DNA from: Oscillospiraceae bacterium
Lineage (GTDB): Bacteria > Bacillota > Clostridia > Oscillospirales > Oscillospiraceae
DNA length: 64,000 nt
Direction of reading: 5' to 3'
Assembly: GCA_022846095.1 (NCBI GenBank)
Contig: AP025583.1
Span: forward strand, 4,241,279-4,305,278
Shown in pieces: positions 23,451-31,825 of this stretch (position 1 is its first letter; each line of letters opens with the position of its first letter). The position numbers and the translations under genes were made by a program. A model generated the notes under the pieces. It was not told the DNA's origin, ran no database searches, and saw only the letters and a list, made by a program, of their open reading frames with translations.

Positions 23451-25469
23451 TTAAGTGAGCTGGAACTGCCCGGTGTAGAGCTGGTAATACCGGCCCTTGT
23501 GCTCCAGCAGCTCGTTGTGGTCGCCCTTCTCCTCGATCTCGCCGTGCTCGATGACCACGATGCAGTTGGAGTTGCGCACGGTGGACAGGCGGTGGGCGAT
23601 GACGAAGACGGTGCGGTTTTCCATCAGGGCGTCCATGCCCTTTTCGATGTGCCGCTCGGTGCGGGTATCGATGGAGCTGGTGGCCTCGTCCAGGATCATC
23701 ACCGGCGGGTCGGCCACGGCCGCCCGGGCGATGGCCAGCAGCTGCCGCTGGCCCTGGGAGAGGTTGCCGCCGTCGCCGCTGACCGGGGTGTTGTACCCCT
23801 CGGGCAGGCGGCGGATGAAGGAGTGGGCGTTGGCGCTCTTGGCCGCGGCGATGCATTCCTCGTCGGTGGCGTCCAGCCGCCCGTAGCGGATGTTGTCCAT
23901 GATGGTGCCGGTGAAGAGGTGGGTGTCCTGCAGCACCGCGCCCAGGGAGCGGCGCAGGTCGTCCTTGCGGATGGCCCGCACGTCGATGCCGTCGTAGGTG
24001 ATATACCCCGAGTCAATCTCGTAGAACCGGTTGATGAGGTTGGTGATGGTGGTCTTGCCCGCGCCGGTGGAGCCCACGAAGGCGATCTTCTGCCCCGGGT
24101 TGGCGTAGACGCTCACCTTTTTCAGGATGGGCTTGCCGGGCACGTAGGAGAAGTCCACGTCCTTGAAGCGCACGGCGCCCCGCAGCTCGGTGAGGTAGTA
24201 GTCCTCCCCCGGCTCGTTGCGCACCGCGCCCCGGATCTGGTGCAGGCCGCCGTTGTACTTCCAGGCCCAGAGGCAGCCCGGCGCCGGGGCGGACAGCTCC
24301 CGGAGCCCGTCCGGTCCCTCCTCCACGGCCACCAGCTCCATGCCCAGGGTCTTGGGGGTTTTCCAGGCCCACATGCCGGCGCGGCCGCCGTCCTGGCCGC
24401 ACAGGTTGCCGCTGCCGTCCCTGGCCGCGGGCACCAGGGTGACCTGGCCCTCGTCGGTCTCGGGGGCGGTGTCCATGCACTCGAAGATGCGCTCGGCGCC
24501 GGCCAGGGCGGAGAGGATGGTGGTGAGCTGCTGGCTCATCTGGTTCAGGGGCTGGCCCACCTGCTTGGAGTAGTTGAGGTAGATGACCAGGCCCCCCAGG
24601 TCGAAGCCCCGCAGCACGCTCAGCAGCCCGCCGAAGGCGGCGGTGAGGGCGAAGGAGGCGTTCATCAGGTTGGCCGCCACGGGCATGATGGTGGTGGAGT
24701 AGAAGCTGGCCTTGCTGGCCGCGTCCCGGTAGGCCCCGTTCAGGTCCCGGAACTGCTCCTTGGCCTGCTCCTCGTGGGTGAAGGCCTTGACCACCTTGAG
24801 CCCCTCGATCATCTCCTGGATGTCGCCGTTCAGGTCGCCCAGGGTGGCCTGCTGGCGCTGGTAGTATTTCCGGCTCTTGCCGCCCAGCTTGGAGAAGACC
24901 AGCATGGTCACGACCAGCACCACCAGGGTGACCAGGAAGAGCAGGGCGTTGGTGAAGAGCATCAGGGCCACCACGCCCACGAACATCAGCGCGCTGGAGA
25001 CCATGGAGACCACGCTCTGCTCCAGCGCCATCTGCACGTTGTCCGCGTCGTTGGTGAAGCGGCTCATCAGCTCGCCGTGGGGGTGCTTGTCGAAGTAGGA
25101 CAGGGGCAGATCCTGCAGCTTGTCAAACAGGTCCTTGCGCAGGCGGTTGACCCCCCGCTGGGCCAGCTGGACCATGGTGGCCGACTGGGCGTAGGTGGCG
25201 GCGGCACCCACCAGGTAAATGCCCAGCAGCTTGGCCAGGGAGAAGAACAGGCCCTTTACGTCGGTGGCGCCGGAGTAGATAAAGTCGTTGATGATGGGGC
25301 GCAGCATGTAGCTGCCGCCCAGGTTGCAGCCCACTGAGAGCAGCAGGCACAGGAAGACCACAAGAATGGGCCACTTGCTTTTCGTCAGGTACCCCAGCAG
25401 GCGGGAGATGGTCTTTTTTGCGTTTTTGGGCTTCTGATAGCCCCCTTTTGGTGCGCGTCCGGGCGGCAT
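23451..25469 (-). CDS. ABC transporter ATP-binding/permease subunit B
   Basis: This 672-residue half-transporter has a basic N-terminus, six membrane segments (about residues 30-330) and a nucleotide-binding domain with GSTGAGKTT, signature LSQGQRQLLAIARA, VMILDEATS and IAHRLSTVRN. Between the two parts (about residues 345-430) is an extra stretch with repeated WAWK words (GMWAWKTP, LWAWKYN). The start ATG overlaps the stop of the partner gene (TAATG), so they are translated together. Such pairs are heterodimeric exporters of drugs or lipids. The longer open frame upstream of 25469 overlaps the partner gene and is not real. Confidence 0.94.
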   Translation of the reverse strand: MPPGRAPKGGYQKPKNAKKTISRLLGYLTKSKWPILVVFLCLLLSVGCNLGGSYMLRPIINDFIYSGATDVKGLFFSLAKLLGIYLVGAAATYAQSATMVQLAQRGVNRLRKDLFDKLQDLPLSYFDKHPHGELMSRFTNDADNVQMALEQSVVSMVSSALMFVGVVALMLFTNALLFLVTLVVLVVTMLVFSKLGGKSRKYYQRQQATLGDLNGDIQEMIEGLKVVKAFTHEEQAKEQFRDLNGAYRDAASKASFYSTTIMPVAANLMNASFALTAAFGGLLSVLRGFDLGGLVIYLNYSKQVGQPLNQMSQQLTTILSALAGAERIFECMDTAPETDEGQVTLVPAARDGSGNLCGQDGGRAGMWAWKTPKTLGMELVAVEEGPDGLRELSAPAPGCLWAWKYNGGLHQIRGAVRNEPGEDYYLTELRGAVRFKDVDFSYVPGKPILKKVSVYANPGQKIAFVGSTGAGKTTITNLINRFYEIDSGYITYDGIDVRAIRKDDLRRSLGAVLQDTHLFTGTIMDNIRYGRLDATDEECIAAAKSANAHSFIRRLPEGYNTPVSGDGGNLSQGQRQLLAIARAAVADPPVMILDEATSSIDTRTERHIEKGMDALMENRTVFVIAHRLSTVRNSNCIVVIEHGEIEEKGDHNELLEHKGRYYQLYTGQFQLT

Positions 25470-27214
25470 TAATCCCCCACTCCTTCCTGTTGAGACTGGT
25501 AGATCTCCTGGTAAATTTCGTTGTTCGCCAGCAGCTCCTCGTGGGTGCCCATGCCGGCGATGTGGTCGTCGTCCAGGATCAGGATCCGGTCGGCGTACTG
25601 CACCGAGCTGATGCGCTGGGCGATGATGATGACGGTGGTGTCCTTCAGGTTCTGGTGGAAGGACTCCCGGATTTTCGCCTCGGTGGCCGAGTCCACGGCG
25701 GAGGTGGAGTCGTCCAGGATCAGCACGGCGGGCTTGCGCAGCATGGCCCGGGCGATGCACAGGCGCTGCTTCTGGCCGCCGGAGACGTTCACGCCGCCCT
25801 GGGCCAGGTAGGTGTCGAAGCCGTCGGGCAGGCCCATGATGAAGTCGTAGGCCTGGGCGTCCTTAGCCGCCTGGATCAGCTCCTCCTCGCCGGCGTCCGG
25901 CTTGCCCCACAGGAGGTTTTCCCGCACGGTGCCGGTGAAGAGCACGTTGTTCTGCAGCACCATGCCGATGCGCCCGCGCAGCTCCTCCAGCGGGTAGTCC
26001 CGCACGTCCACCCCGTCCACCAGCACCGCGCCGCCGGTCACATCGTAGAACCGGGGGATCAGGTTGACCAGGGAGGACTTGCCCACGCCGGTGCCGCCCA
26101 CCACGGCCACGAACTGGCCGGGCTCCACGGAGAAGTCGATGTGGGAGAGCACCGGGTCGCCGGTGCCGGCGGCCTGGTACTTGAAGGACACGTCCTTAAA
26201 CTCCACCCTGCCCCTGGGGGCGGGGAGGGCGCGCTCCTTGGCGCCGGGCTTGTTCTCGATGTCGGGCTCGGCGTCCAGCACCTGGCAGATGCGGTGGGCG
26301 CAGGCCTGGGCGCGGGAGAACTGGAGCAGGGCCATGGCCACCATCATCACGCTCATGAGGATCTGGGAGATATAGGTGATGAAGGAGGACAGGTCGCCCA
26401 CCAGCAGGGTGCCGCCCATGACCATCTGTCCGCCCGACCACAGCACGGCCACCACGGCCACGTTGAGGGCGACGATCATGATGGGCATCATCAGGATGAC
26501 CCGCATACCCACCTGGAGGGAGGCGCCGGTCAGCTCGTCGTTGGACTTTTTGAACTTGGTCTTCTCATACCCGGCGCGCACGAAGGCCTTGACCACCCGC
26601 ACCGCCACCAGGTTCTCCTGCACGGTGTTGTTGAGCTGGTCGATCTTGCGCTGCATGGCCTCGAAGAGCCCGGTGCACACCTTCATCAGCAGCGCGATGG
26701 CCACGGCCATCACGGGGATGATCACCACCAGGATGAGGGCCAGCTTGGCGTTGATGGAGACGGTGACCGCCAGGGCGACGATGAGCATCACCGGGGCCCG
26801 GGTGAGCATCCGCATGGCCATGGACAGCATCATGGTGATGGCGTTCACGTCGTTGGTCATGCGGGTGACGAGGGAGGCGGAGGAGAACTTGTCGATGTCG
26901 GCGAAGGAGAAGGTCTGCACCTTGTCGAACAGCCCCTGCCGCAGGTTGGCGCCGAAGCCCTGGCTGCTCACCGCCGCGAACTTGGCGGACAGCACGCCGC
27001 AGAGCATGGCCAGGGCCGACAGCCCCAGCATCACCGCGCCCATCCTCAGGATGTAGGACAAATCGGCGTTGGCAATGCCCACGTCCACGATCTTGGCCAT
27101 CACCCGGGGGAGGATCAGCTCGCAGACGACCTCCAGAATGACCATGATGGGGGCCAGGATGGCCAGCCGTTTGTACTCCCTCAGGTAGGACGCTAGGGTT
27201 TTGAGCATGTACAT
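25469..27214 (-). CDS. ABC transporter ATP-binding/permease subunit A
   Basis: This 581-residue half-transporter has six membrane segments in about 300 residues. The nucleotide-binding domain has GGTGVGKSS, signature NVSGGQKQRLCIARA, VLILDDSTSAVD and IAQRISSVQ. The Walker B is followed by Asp (DD) rather than Glu, so this subunit likely carries the degenerate site of a heterodimer while the partner has the catalytic glutamate (LDEATS). The start overlaps the marR gene by 22 bases. ATG 27214 follows AAAGGATGGG. Confidence 0.94.
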   Translation of the reverse strand: MYMLKTLASYLREYKRLAILAPIMVILEVVCELILPRVMAKIVDVGIANADLSYILRMGAVMLGLSALAMLCGVLSAKFAAVSSQGFGANLRQGLFDKVQTFSFADIDKFSSASLVTRMTNDVNAITMMLSMAMRMLTRAPVMLIVALAVTVSINAKLALILVVIIPVMAVAIALLMKVCTGLFEAMQRKIDQLNNTVQENLVAVRVVKAFVRAGYEKTKFKKSNDELTGASLQVGMRVILMMPIMIVALNVAVVAVLWSGGQMVMGGTLLVGDLSSFITYISQILMSVMMVAMALLQFSRAQACAHRICQVLDAEPDIENKPGAKERALPAPRGRVEFKDVSFKYQAAGTGDPVLSHIDFSVEPGQFVAVVGGTGVGKSSLVNLIPRFYDVTGGAVLVDGVDVRDYPLEELRGRIGMVLQNNVLFTGTVRENLLWGKPDAGEEELIQAAKDAQAYDFIMGLPDGFDTYLAQGGVNVSGGQKQRLCIARAMLRKPAVLILDDSTSAVDSATEAKIRESFHQNLKDTTVIIIAQRISSVQYADRILILDDDHIAGMGTHEELLANNEIYQEIYQSQQEGVGD

Positions 27215-27693
27215 CCCATCCTTTCAAAAGGGTCTTGGGGGGGATCCCCCGCGCCGGAAAGATTGCTCAGCATTCTGTGGTGGAAGGAGTTGAGCGAGCG
27301 GCGCTCCTCCTCCGAAAAGCCCTCCATCATCGTGTGGTCCACCTGGCGCATGACCACCCATGTCTTTTCCACGGCCTGGGCGCCCTTGGCGGTGATGGAG
27401 ATGCGCTTGCGCCGCCCGTCGGCGTCGTCCATCCGCTTTTCCACGTAGCCCACCCGCTCCAGGCTCTTCAGGCTCATGGCGATGGTGGCGGGGGAGACGT
27501 GCAGCGCGTCGGCCAGCTCCCGCTGGGCCCGGATCTCCCCGTCCTTCCCCCGGCTCTGGAGGATCATCAGGATAAGCGGGGAGCCCAAATCGCTCAGCCC
27601 CGCCTGGGTCAGGGCGGCGGTGACGGCGTTGCGGTGGGCGCGGTTCAGGGCGTGGAAGAGGATGCCGGGCATACTCTCCGCCTTACGATCCAT
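27193..27693 (-). CDS. MarR family regulator of the ABC exporter
   Basis: This 166-residue protein has the MarR winged helix: RAQRELADALHVSPATIAMSLKSLERVGYVEKRMDDADGRR-type recognition and wing (about residues 60-95). The helices on each side form the dimer. It ends CTCSKP and overlaps the first ABC gene by 22 bases. The order marR-ABC-ABC is common for repressors that respond to the exported compound. The AT-rich stretch upstream (27715-27790) contains TTGATTGTTAACATGCTGAT, a candidate operator. Confidence 0.92.
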   Translation of the reverse strand: MDRKAESMPGILFHALNRAHRNAVTAALTQAGLSDLGSPLILMILQSRGKDGEIRAQRELADALHVSPATIAMSLKSLERVGYVEKRMDDADGRRKRISITAKGAQAVEKTWVVMRQVDHTMMEGFSEEERRSLNSFHHRMLSNLSGAGDPPQDPFERMGCTCSKP

Positions 27694-27806
27694 CTCTATC
27701 CCTCCTTTTCGTTAGTACCTTGATTGTTAACATGCTGATAATTAAGGCGCTTACATAGTTTACGGCGGCACGGCCCATAAGTCAATGAATAAAATGTGAA
27801 TTATTT

Positions 27807-27846
27807 AGAACGCATGTTTGCATTTTTTTGTATGCTATGATATACT
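27807..27846 (+). promoter_or_regulatory. lexA promoter with a LexA (SOS) box
   Basis: AGAACGCATGTTTG (27807-27820) fits the Gram-positive LexA box CGAACnnnnGTTCG closely. It overlaps the -35 hexamer TTGCAT (27818-27823). The -10 hexamer TATACT (27841-27846) lies 17 bases further. Autorepression by LexA follows from this geometry. Confidence 0.85.
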
Positions 27847-27884
27847 GGCCTTGTCCAGCAAAATATTGAACGGGAGGGTCTGCC

Positions 27885-28508
27885 ATGAAGGCGCTATCCC
27901 CCAAGCAGCAGCAGATCTATGACTATATTATTTCCTTCCAGTCCGCCCACGGCTATCCGCCCTCGGTGCGGGAGATCGGGGAGCACGTGGGGCTCAAGTC
28001 CCCCTCCACCGTCCACTTCCACCTCAAGGGGCTGGAGGCGGCGGGCCTGATCACCAAGGCGGAGGGCAAGACCCGGGCCATCACCGTCAGCGGCGGCCCC
28101 GGCTTCCACCCGGTGGCCGAGGAGCTGGACGGCGCGGAGAACCGCGTGCCCGTGGTGGGCAACGTGGCCGCCGGCTCCCCCATCCTGGCCGAGGAGTGCA
28201 TCGAGGACTACCTCACCTTCGACACCCAGGGCCTCACCGGGGAGCACTTCGCCCTCAAGGTGCGGGGGGAGTCCATGCTGGACGCGGGCATCCTGCCCGG
28301 CGATCTGGTGGTGGTCCACCGCCAGCAGGAGGCCCGCAACGGCGAGATCGTGGTGGCCCTCTTTGAGGATGAGGCCACCGTGAAAACCCTGCGCCGCAAG
28401 GACGGGGTCACCTGGCTCATGCCCGAGAACCCGGAGTACGAGCCCATCGACGGCACCTACGCGGAGATCATCGGCGTGGTCAAGGCCGTCGTGCGCAGAT
28501 ACTCGTAG
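27885..28508 (+). CDS. lexA: SOS response repressor LexA
   Basis: This 207-residue repressor has an N-terminal winged helix (QQIYDYIISFQSAHGYPPSV, then STVHFHLKGLEAAGLI). The autocleavage site is the Ala-Gly in NVAAGSP near residue 92. The catalytic serine is in GESMLDAGI and the lysine in ATVKTLRR. RecA filaments trigger self-cleavage and derepress DNA repair genes. ATG 27885 follows GGGAGG. The promoter carries its own box, and a second LexA-controlled promoter is at 60.65 kb. Confidence 0.97.
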   Translation: MKALSPKQQQIYDYIISFQSAHGYPPSVREIGEHVGLKSPSTVHFHLKGLEAAGLITKAEGKTRAITVSGGPGFHPVAEELDGAENRVPVVGNVAAGSPILAEECIEDYLTFDTQGLTGEHFALKVRGESMLDAGILPGDLVVVHRQQEARNGEIVVALFEDEATVKTLRRKDGVTWLMPENPEYEPIDGTYAEIIGVVKAVVRRYS

Positions 28509-28532
28509 CGCCCGTCCATTCAGGAGGTACTT

Positions 28533-29003
28533 ATGCGCCCCGCAATCGACCACATTGAAATTACCGTCGCAGACCTGGACCGGGCCGAGCGCTTTTACGA
28601 CGCGCTGCTGCCCCTGCTGGGCTTCGACCTGAAGCACAAGGACCGGGGGGAGTTCCCGGCCTGGGAGCACACCGAGATCGACTACGGCACCGCGGATTTC
28701 AGCCTGGGCCTGGTGTGCCCCCGCCCCGCACTGGCGGGGGAGGGGGTCTGCCGCCGCAAGCCCGGCGCCCTGCACCACCTGGCCTTTAGGGCCGAGTCGG
28801 CGCAGCAGGTGGACGCCCTGTATCTGGCGGTGCTGTCCATCCCCGGCGTGACCGTGGTGGCCCCGCCCCAATTGTACCCGGAATACACCCCGGACTATTA
28901 CGCTTTTTTCTTTAAGGATACCCAGGGGATCAAGCTGGAGATAGTCCACTTTGACCGCCCCGCCTGTTACCGGAACACAACAGAGGCCCCCGAGGGGGCT
29001 TAA
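28533..29003 (+). CDS. VOC (glyoxalase/bleomycin-resistance) family protein
   Basis: This 156-residue protein has the vicinal-oxygen-chelate pattern: IDHIEITVADLDRAERFYDALLP at the start with the first metal histidine, GALHHLAFRA near residue 80, and KLEIVHF with the glutamate at the end. Members bind a metal and isomerise, open or bind small molecules; the substrate is unknown. It starts 24 bases after lexA and may be co-transcribed with it, so DNA damage could induce it. That is inference from spacing. Confidence 0.85.
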   Translation: MRPAIDHIEITVADLDRAERFYDALLPLLGFDLKHKDRGEFPAWEHTEIDYGTADFSLGLVCPRPALAGEGVCRRKPGALHHLAFRAESAQQVDALYLAVLSIPGVTVVAPPQLYPEYTPDYYAFFFKDTQGIKLEIVHFDRPACYRNTTEAPEGA

Positions 29004-29019
29004 CCAGAAGGAGGCATTT

Positions 29020-29247
29020 ATGAACAAGCTGATCGCCGCGGGCAGCCGCTACCTCAAGCGCATGGATCTCACCGATGTGGCCCTCTTGAAGCTCTGCGTG
29101 GGCGCCCTGGGCGTGCTGGTGGGCCTGGGCTGCGCCAAGCGCCACAAAAAGGGGGCGGGCCTGGTGGCCGGGCTCCTCTTCGTCCTGACCTACGTGCCCC
29201 TGATGGGCAAGTTCCTCGCCACCATTCTGGACACCTCGGAGGACTGA
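29020..29247 (+). CDS. Small membrane protein
   Basis: This 75-residue protein has two likely membrane segments (ALLKLCVGALGVLVGLGC and GLVAGLLFVLTYVPLM) joined by the basic loop AKRHKKG. Similar short clostridial proteins are often labelled permease of phosphate ABC transporter, a name without support. It lies in a tight row between the VOC gene and DUF6440, starting at ATG 29020 after AAGGAGG. Confidence 0.75.
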   Translation: MNKLIAAGSRYLKRMDLTDVALLKLCVGALGVLVGLGCAKRHKKGAGLVAGLLFVLTYVPLMGKFLATILDTSED

Positions 29248-29250
29248 CCC

Positions 29251-29433
29251 ATGGCAAAGGACAAGCGGTTTGAAGTCATTTACACCCAGGGCGTCACCGA
29301 CATCGTGCGGGTGCTGCTGGATACCCAGACCGGGGTGCAGTACCTCCAGTGCATCCAGGGCTACGCCGGGGGCCTGACCCCCCTGCTGGACAAGGACGGC
29401 CAGCCCCTGCGCTGGCCTCTGGAGGGGGAGTAG
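29251..29433 (+). CDS. DUF6440 family protein
   Basis: This 60-residue protein reads MAKDKRFEVIYTQGVTDIV at the start and GYAGGLTPLLDKDGQP near the end, the hallmark of DUF6440. The function is unknown. It starts 3 bases after the previous stop and ends 3 bases before the exonuclease III start, so the four genes after lexA form a packed run. Confidence 0.85.
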   Translation: MAKDKRFEVIYTQGVTDIVRVLLDTQTGVQYLQCIQGYAGGLTPLLDKDGQPLRWPLEGE

Positions 29434-29436
29434 CCC

Positions 29437-30189
29437 TTGAAGCTGATTTCATGGAACGTCAACGGCCTGCGGGCCTGCATGGGGAAGGGCTTTCTGGACT
29501 TTTTCCGGGAAATAGACGCGGACGTGGTCTGCCTCCAGGAGACCAAGCTCCAGCCCCACCAGATTGAGCTGGAGCTGCCCGGCTATACCCAGTTCTGGAA
29601 CAGCGCCGAGAAGAAGGGGTACTCGGGCACCGCGATCTTCACCCGCGCGGAGCCCCTGAACGTGACCTGCGGCATCGGCATTCCGGAGCACGACGGGGAG
29701 GGCCGGGTGATCACCGCCGAGTACGGGGACTTCTTCCTGGTGTGCTGCTACACCCCCAACGCCCAGCGGGGCCTGACCCGGCTGGACTACCGTATGCAGT
29801 GGGAGGAGGCCTTCCGGGCCTACCTGCTGGAGCTGGACAGGGCCAAGCCCGTTATCCTGTGCGGGGACTTGAACGTGGCTCACCAGGAGATCGATTTGAA
29901 AAACCCCAAATCCAACCGGGGCAACGCGGGCTTCTCCGACGAGGAGCGCGCCCAGATGACCGCGCTGCTGGGCAGCGGGTTTACCGATACCTTCCGGTAC
30001 CTGTACCCCGACAGGGCCGGGGCCTACTCCTGGTGGAGCTACATGTACCACGCCCGGGATAACAACGCCGGGTGGCGCATCGACTACTTCATCGTCTCCG
30101 ACCGCCTGCGGGGGGATGTGAGGGACAGCAAGATCCTCCCCGAGGTGATGGGCAGCGACCACTGCCCGGTGGAGCTGGACATCTTTTAA
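29437..30189 (+). CDS. xth: Exodeoxyribonuclease III / AP endonuclease
   Basis: This 250-residue Mg2+-dependent nuclease cuts at abasic sites and removes 3'-blocked ends in base excision repair. ExoIII family motifs are intact: SWNVNGLRA (Asn), LQETKL (Glu), GDLNVAH (Asp and Asn), NNAGWRIDYFIVS and GSDHCPV (Asp-His pair). I use TTG 29437, which gives the canonical MKLISWNVNG start. The gene lies downstream of lexA in the same direction, a sensible DNA repair setting. Confidence 0.95.
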   Translation: MKLISWNVNGLRACMGKGFLDFFREIDADVVCLQETKLQPHQIELELPGYTQFWNSAEKKGYSGTAIFTRAEPLNVTCGIGIPEHDGEGRVITAEYGDFFLVCCYTPNAQRGLTRLDYRMQWEEAFRAYLLELDRAKPVILCGDLNVAHQEIDLKNPKSNRGNAGFSDEERAQMTALLGSGFTDTFRYLYPDRAGAYSWWSYMYHARDNNAGWRIDYFIVSDRLRGDVRDSKILPEVMGSDHCPVELDIF

Positions 30190-30200
30190 GCAAAATGGTG

Positions 30201-30233
30201 AGGCCCCCGGCGGGACGTTCCCGCCGGGGGCCT
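30201..30233. terminator. Terminator hairpin shared by xth and the AbrB-type gene
   Basis: A perfect 15-bp stem (AGGCCCCCGGCGGGA with its complement, loop CG) lies between convergent genes. Near-copies occur at 31139-31173 and 32080-32113, so it is also part of a repeat family. Confidence 0.75.
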
Positions 30234-30241
30234 TGCTCTGT

Positions 30242-30487
30242 CTACTCTGCTTTTTCCAGGCATGTGCCGCAGAGATACGCGCCGTTTGGCAGGCGCTTTA
30301 AGCCCTCCGTCCCCGCGCAGCAGAGGCAGGTGGGGCTGTGTTTTTTGAGGATCAGCGCCTCGTCCATTTCATCCAGGAAAAAGTCGACTGCCTCTCTTTC
30401 TGCGAGGCCCAGGGCCCGCCGCACCTCAATCGGCAGCACAATCCGCCCCAGCTCGTCCATGTTTCTGGTAATCTCTAAATTTTTCAT
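30242..30487 (-). CDS. AbrB/SpoVT-like DNA-binding protein with a C-terminal zinc ribbon
   Basis: This 81-residue protein has the AbrB/MazE swapped-hairpin domain at the N-terminus (ITRNMDELGRIVLPIEVRRAL, then AVDFFLDEMDEALILKK). Two cysteine pairs follow, CLCC and CGTC, likely a zinc ribbon. Clostridia have many such AbrB-like transition regulators. It diverges from an XRE gene across an AT-rich 130-base stretch (30488-30619). ATG 30487 has AGGAATGAAC upstream. No partner toxin is visible. Confidence 0.85.
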   Translation of the reverse strand: MKNLEITRNMDELGRIVLPIEVRRALGLAEREAVDFFLDEMDEALILKKHSPTCLCCAGTEGLKRLPNGAYLCGTCLEKAE

Positions 30488-30619
30488 TGTTCATTCCTCC
30501 ACGTAGAATTAGTGGCTATTCGATTACTTCGACTGGTCGTATTTATTATACGATAAAAACAATTATATTGCAACGATATATCGGAGTAAACTAGTGTCAA
30601 CAATCGAAGGGTTGATGCT

Positions 30620-30928
30620 ATGTTTAACATATTGGATCGCATTTTACAGCTTAGGCTGGCCCGAGGCTGGTCGGAATACCAGTTGGCAAAGGAATCCCAA
30701 ATGGCGCAATCTACAATATCGACTTGGTATAGCAAGAAAAAGACACCCTCTTTTGCCTCACTGGAGAAAATCTGTGCGGGCTTTGGTATTACGCTCTCCC
30801 AGTTCTTTGCTGGTGACGAGGAGGCGGTCCCCCTCACGCGGGAGCAGCGGGATTTGCTGGAGAAATGGGGCGCGCTCACGCCCCGGCAAAAGAAAACCTT
30901 TCTCGATCTGATTGAAAATATGCACTAA
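30620..30928 (+). CDS. XRE family HTH regulator
   Basis: This 102-residue protein has a Cro/C1 helix-turn-helix (LRLARGWSEYQLAKESQMAQ then STISTWYSKKKTPSFASLEK) and a C-terminal segment EEAVPLTREQRDLLEKW...TFLDLIENMH seen in many clostridial single-domain regulators. ATG 30620 lies in an AT-rich context unlike the neighbouring housekeeping genes. It faces the AbrB-type gene and may share control with it. A repeat element begins right after its stop. Confidence 0.87.
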   Translation: MFNILDRILQLRLARGWSEYQLAKESQMAQSTISTWYSKKKTPSFASLEKICAGFGITLSQFFAGDEEAVPLTREQRDLLEKWGALTPRQKKTFLDLIENMH

Positions 30929-30933
30929 GCAGC

Positions 30934-31174
30934 AAGGCCCCCGGCGGGCGATTCGTGAATCGCCCCTACGGGCCTGGAGCAGCGGGCCGATGTGGGCATC
31001 GGCCCCTACGGTACGGGGATGAGACGGATTGCCACGGGCCTGCGGCCCTCGCAATGACGTAGGGCGGGGGCTTGCCCCCGCCGTTCGTTCCCCTTTTCTC
31101 ACGCACCGAATCCTGTTTATTCAGTTTTTGGCAGACTGCAAGGCCCCCGGCGGGATGTTCCCGCCGGGGGCCTT
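30934..31174. repeat. Direct repeat, left copy, bracketing the HTH cassette
   Basis: This copy starts with half of the GGCCCCCGGCGGG terminator hairpin. The palindrome module GGGCGATTCGTGAATCGCCC, the GGATTGCCACGGG...CGCAATGACGT module and a GGCGGGGGC hairpin follow. The CACGCACCGAATCCTGTTTA stretch and a complete copy of the terminator hairpin (31139-31173) close it. The right copy at 31826-32114 matches nearly base for base apart from an insertion of about 60 bases. No gene is supported in 30929-31185. Confidence 0.85.
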
Positions 31175-31185
31175 GCTCTGCCCTT

Positions 31186-31404
31186 TTATCCACGATAGGG
31201 CTCCCTGTTGTTCGTAAGCCCCAGAATATAGTCGGCGCTGGTCCGGTAGTATTTCGCCAGCGCGATAACGGCCCAGACGGGTATCTCGTGAATTCCCTTT
31301 TCGTAACGCCTGTATACCTCCCGCTTGCAGCCCAGGACGCCTGCGATCTGCTCCTGCGTCTTGTCCGCGTCTATCCTCAGATCCTCCAGCCTTTGAAAAA
31401 ACAT
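31186..31404 (-). CDS. XRE family HTH regulator
   Basis: This 72-residue Cro/C1 domain reads LRIDADKTQEQIAGVLGCKR then EVYRRYEKGIHEIPVWAVIAL, ending YRTSADYILGLTNNREPYRG. It is divergent from the gene at 31522 and lies between two copies of a direct repeat. The stretch 31405-31521 between the two genes is AT-rich and holds TTATGCTACTATTTTGTTGC-like promoter sequence. A control pairing with the neighbour is likely, but the target is unknown. Confidence 0.87.
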   Translation of the reverse strand: MFFQRLEDLRIDADKTQEQIAGVLGCKREVYRRYEKGIHEIPVWAVIALAKYYRTSADYILGLTNNREPYRG

Positions 31405-31521
31405 AGCCGCGCCACCCCTTTCGGAGTTATGCTACTATTTTGTTGCATTCAGCATTTCGATATGCTACAATTCAGTGGCACAGAAAAAGACCATTTACGG
31501 CGACAATAGGAGGTGGCGTTC

Positions 31522-31803
31522 ATGCAATTTACAGACGAGGACATTTTAGCAATCATTGAGACCTATTCCCCCGGCGAATCACTTTACCATCTGACAAGGC
31601 TGATTCAGGAGACCGAAGAGGAGCTGGATCCTGATTACGGCTGGGAAAATGCCCTTGGGGACGCGCTGGGGGTTGAGGACCCTGAGAAAGTTCCTCTTGC
31701 GGGAGAAATCGGACGCACCTTTCTTCTGATGGCTGAAAAGTACAGCTTTTGCAGGGGTGTACAGCGTACAATCGCCTGGGTCAACGCGCAGTTAAAGGAT
31801 TGA
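31522..31803 (+). CDS. Hypothetical acidic protein beside the HTH gene
   Basis: This 93-residue protein begins MQFTDEDILAIIETYSPGESL and is acidic and helical in look, with no signal, membrane segment or cysteine motif. I do not recognise a family. ATG 31522 is 8 bases after TAGGAGGTGG; the GTG at 31513 lies inside that site. Together with the divergent HTH gene it forms a two-gene unit flanked by direct repeats, which suggests an acquired or movable cassette. A toxin, antitoxin or anti-repressor role is conceivable, but nothing shows it. Confidence 0.65.
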   Translation: MQFTDEDILAIIETYSPGESLYHLTRLIQETEEELDPDYGWENALGDALGVEDPEKVPLAGEIGRTFLLMAEKYSFCRGVQRTIAWVNAQLKD

Positions 31804-31825
31804 AAGATAATATGCACCAGCAACA

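Noticed and set aside
23451-25760. A 769-residue version of the second ABC subunit
   Set aside because: The extra N-terminal 97 residues are a shadow of the partner gene; the ATG at 25469 with TAATG coupling and the normal family start is better.
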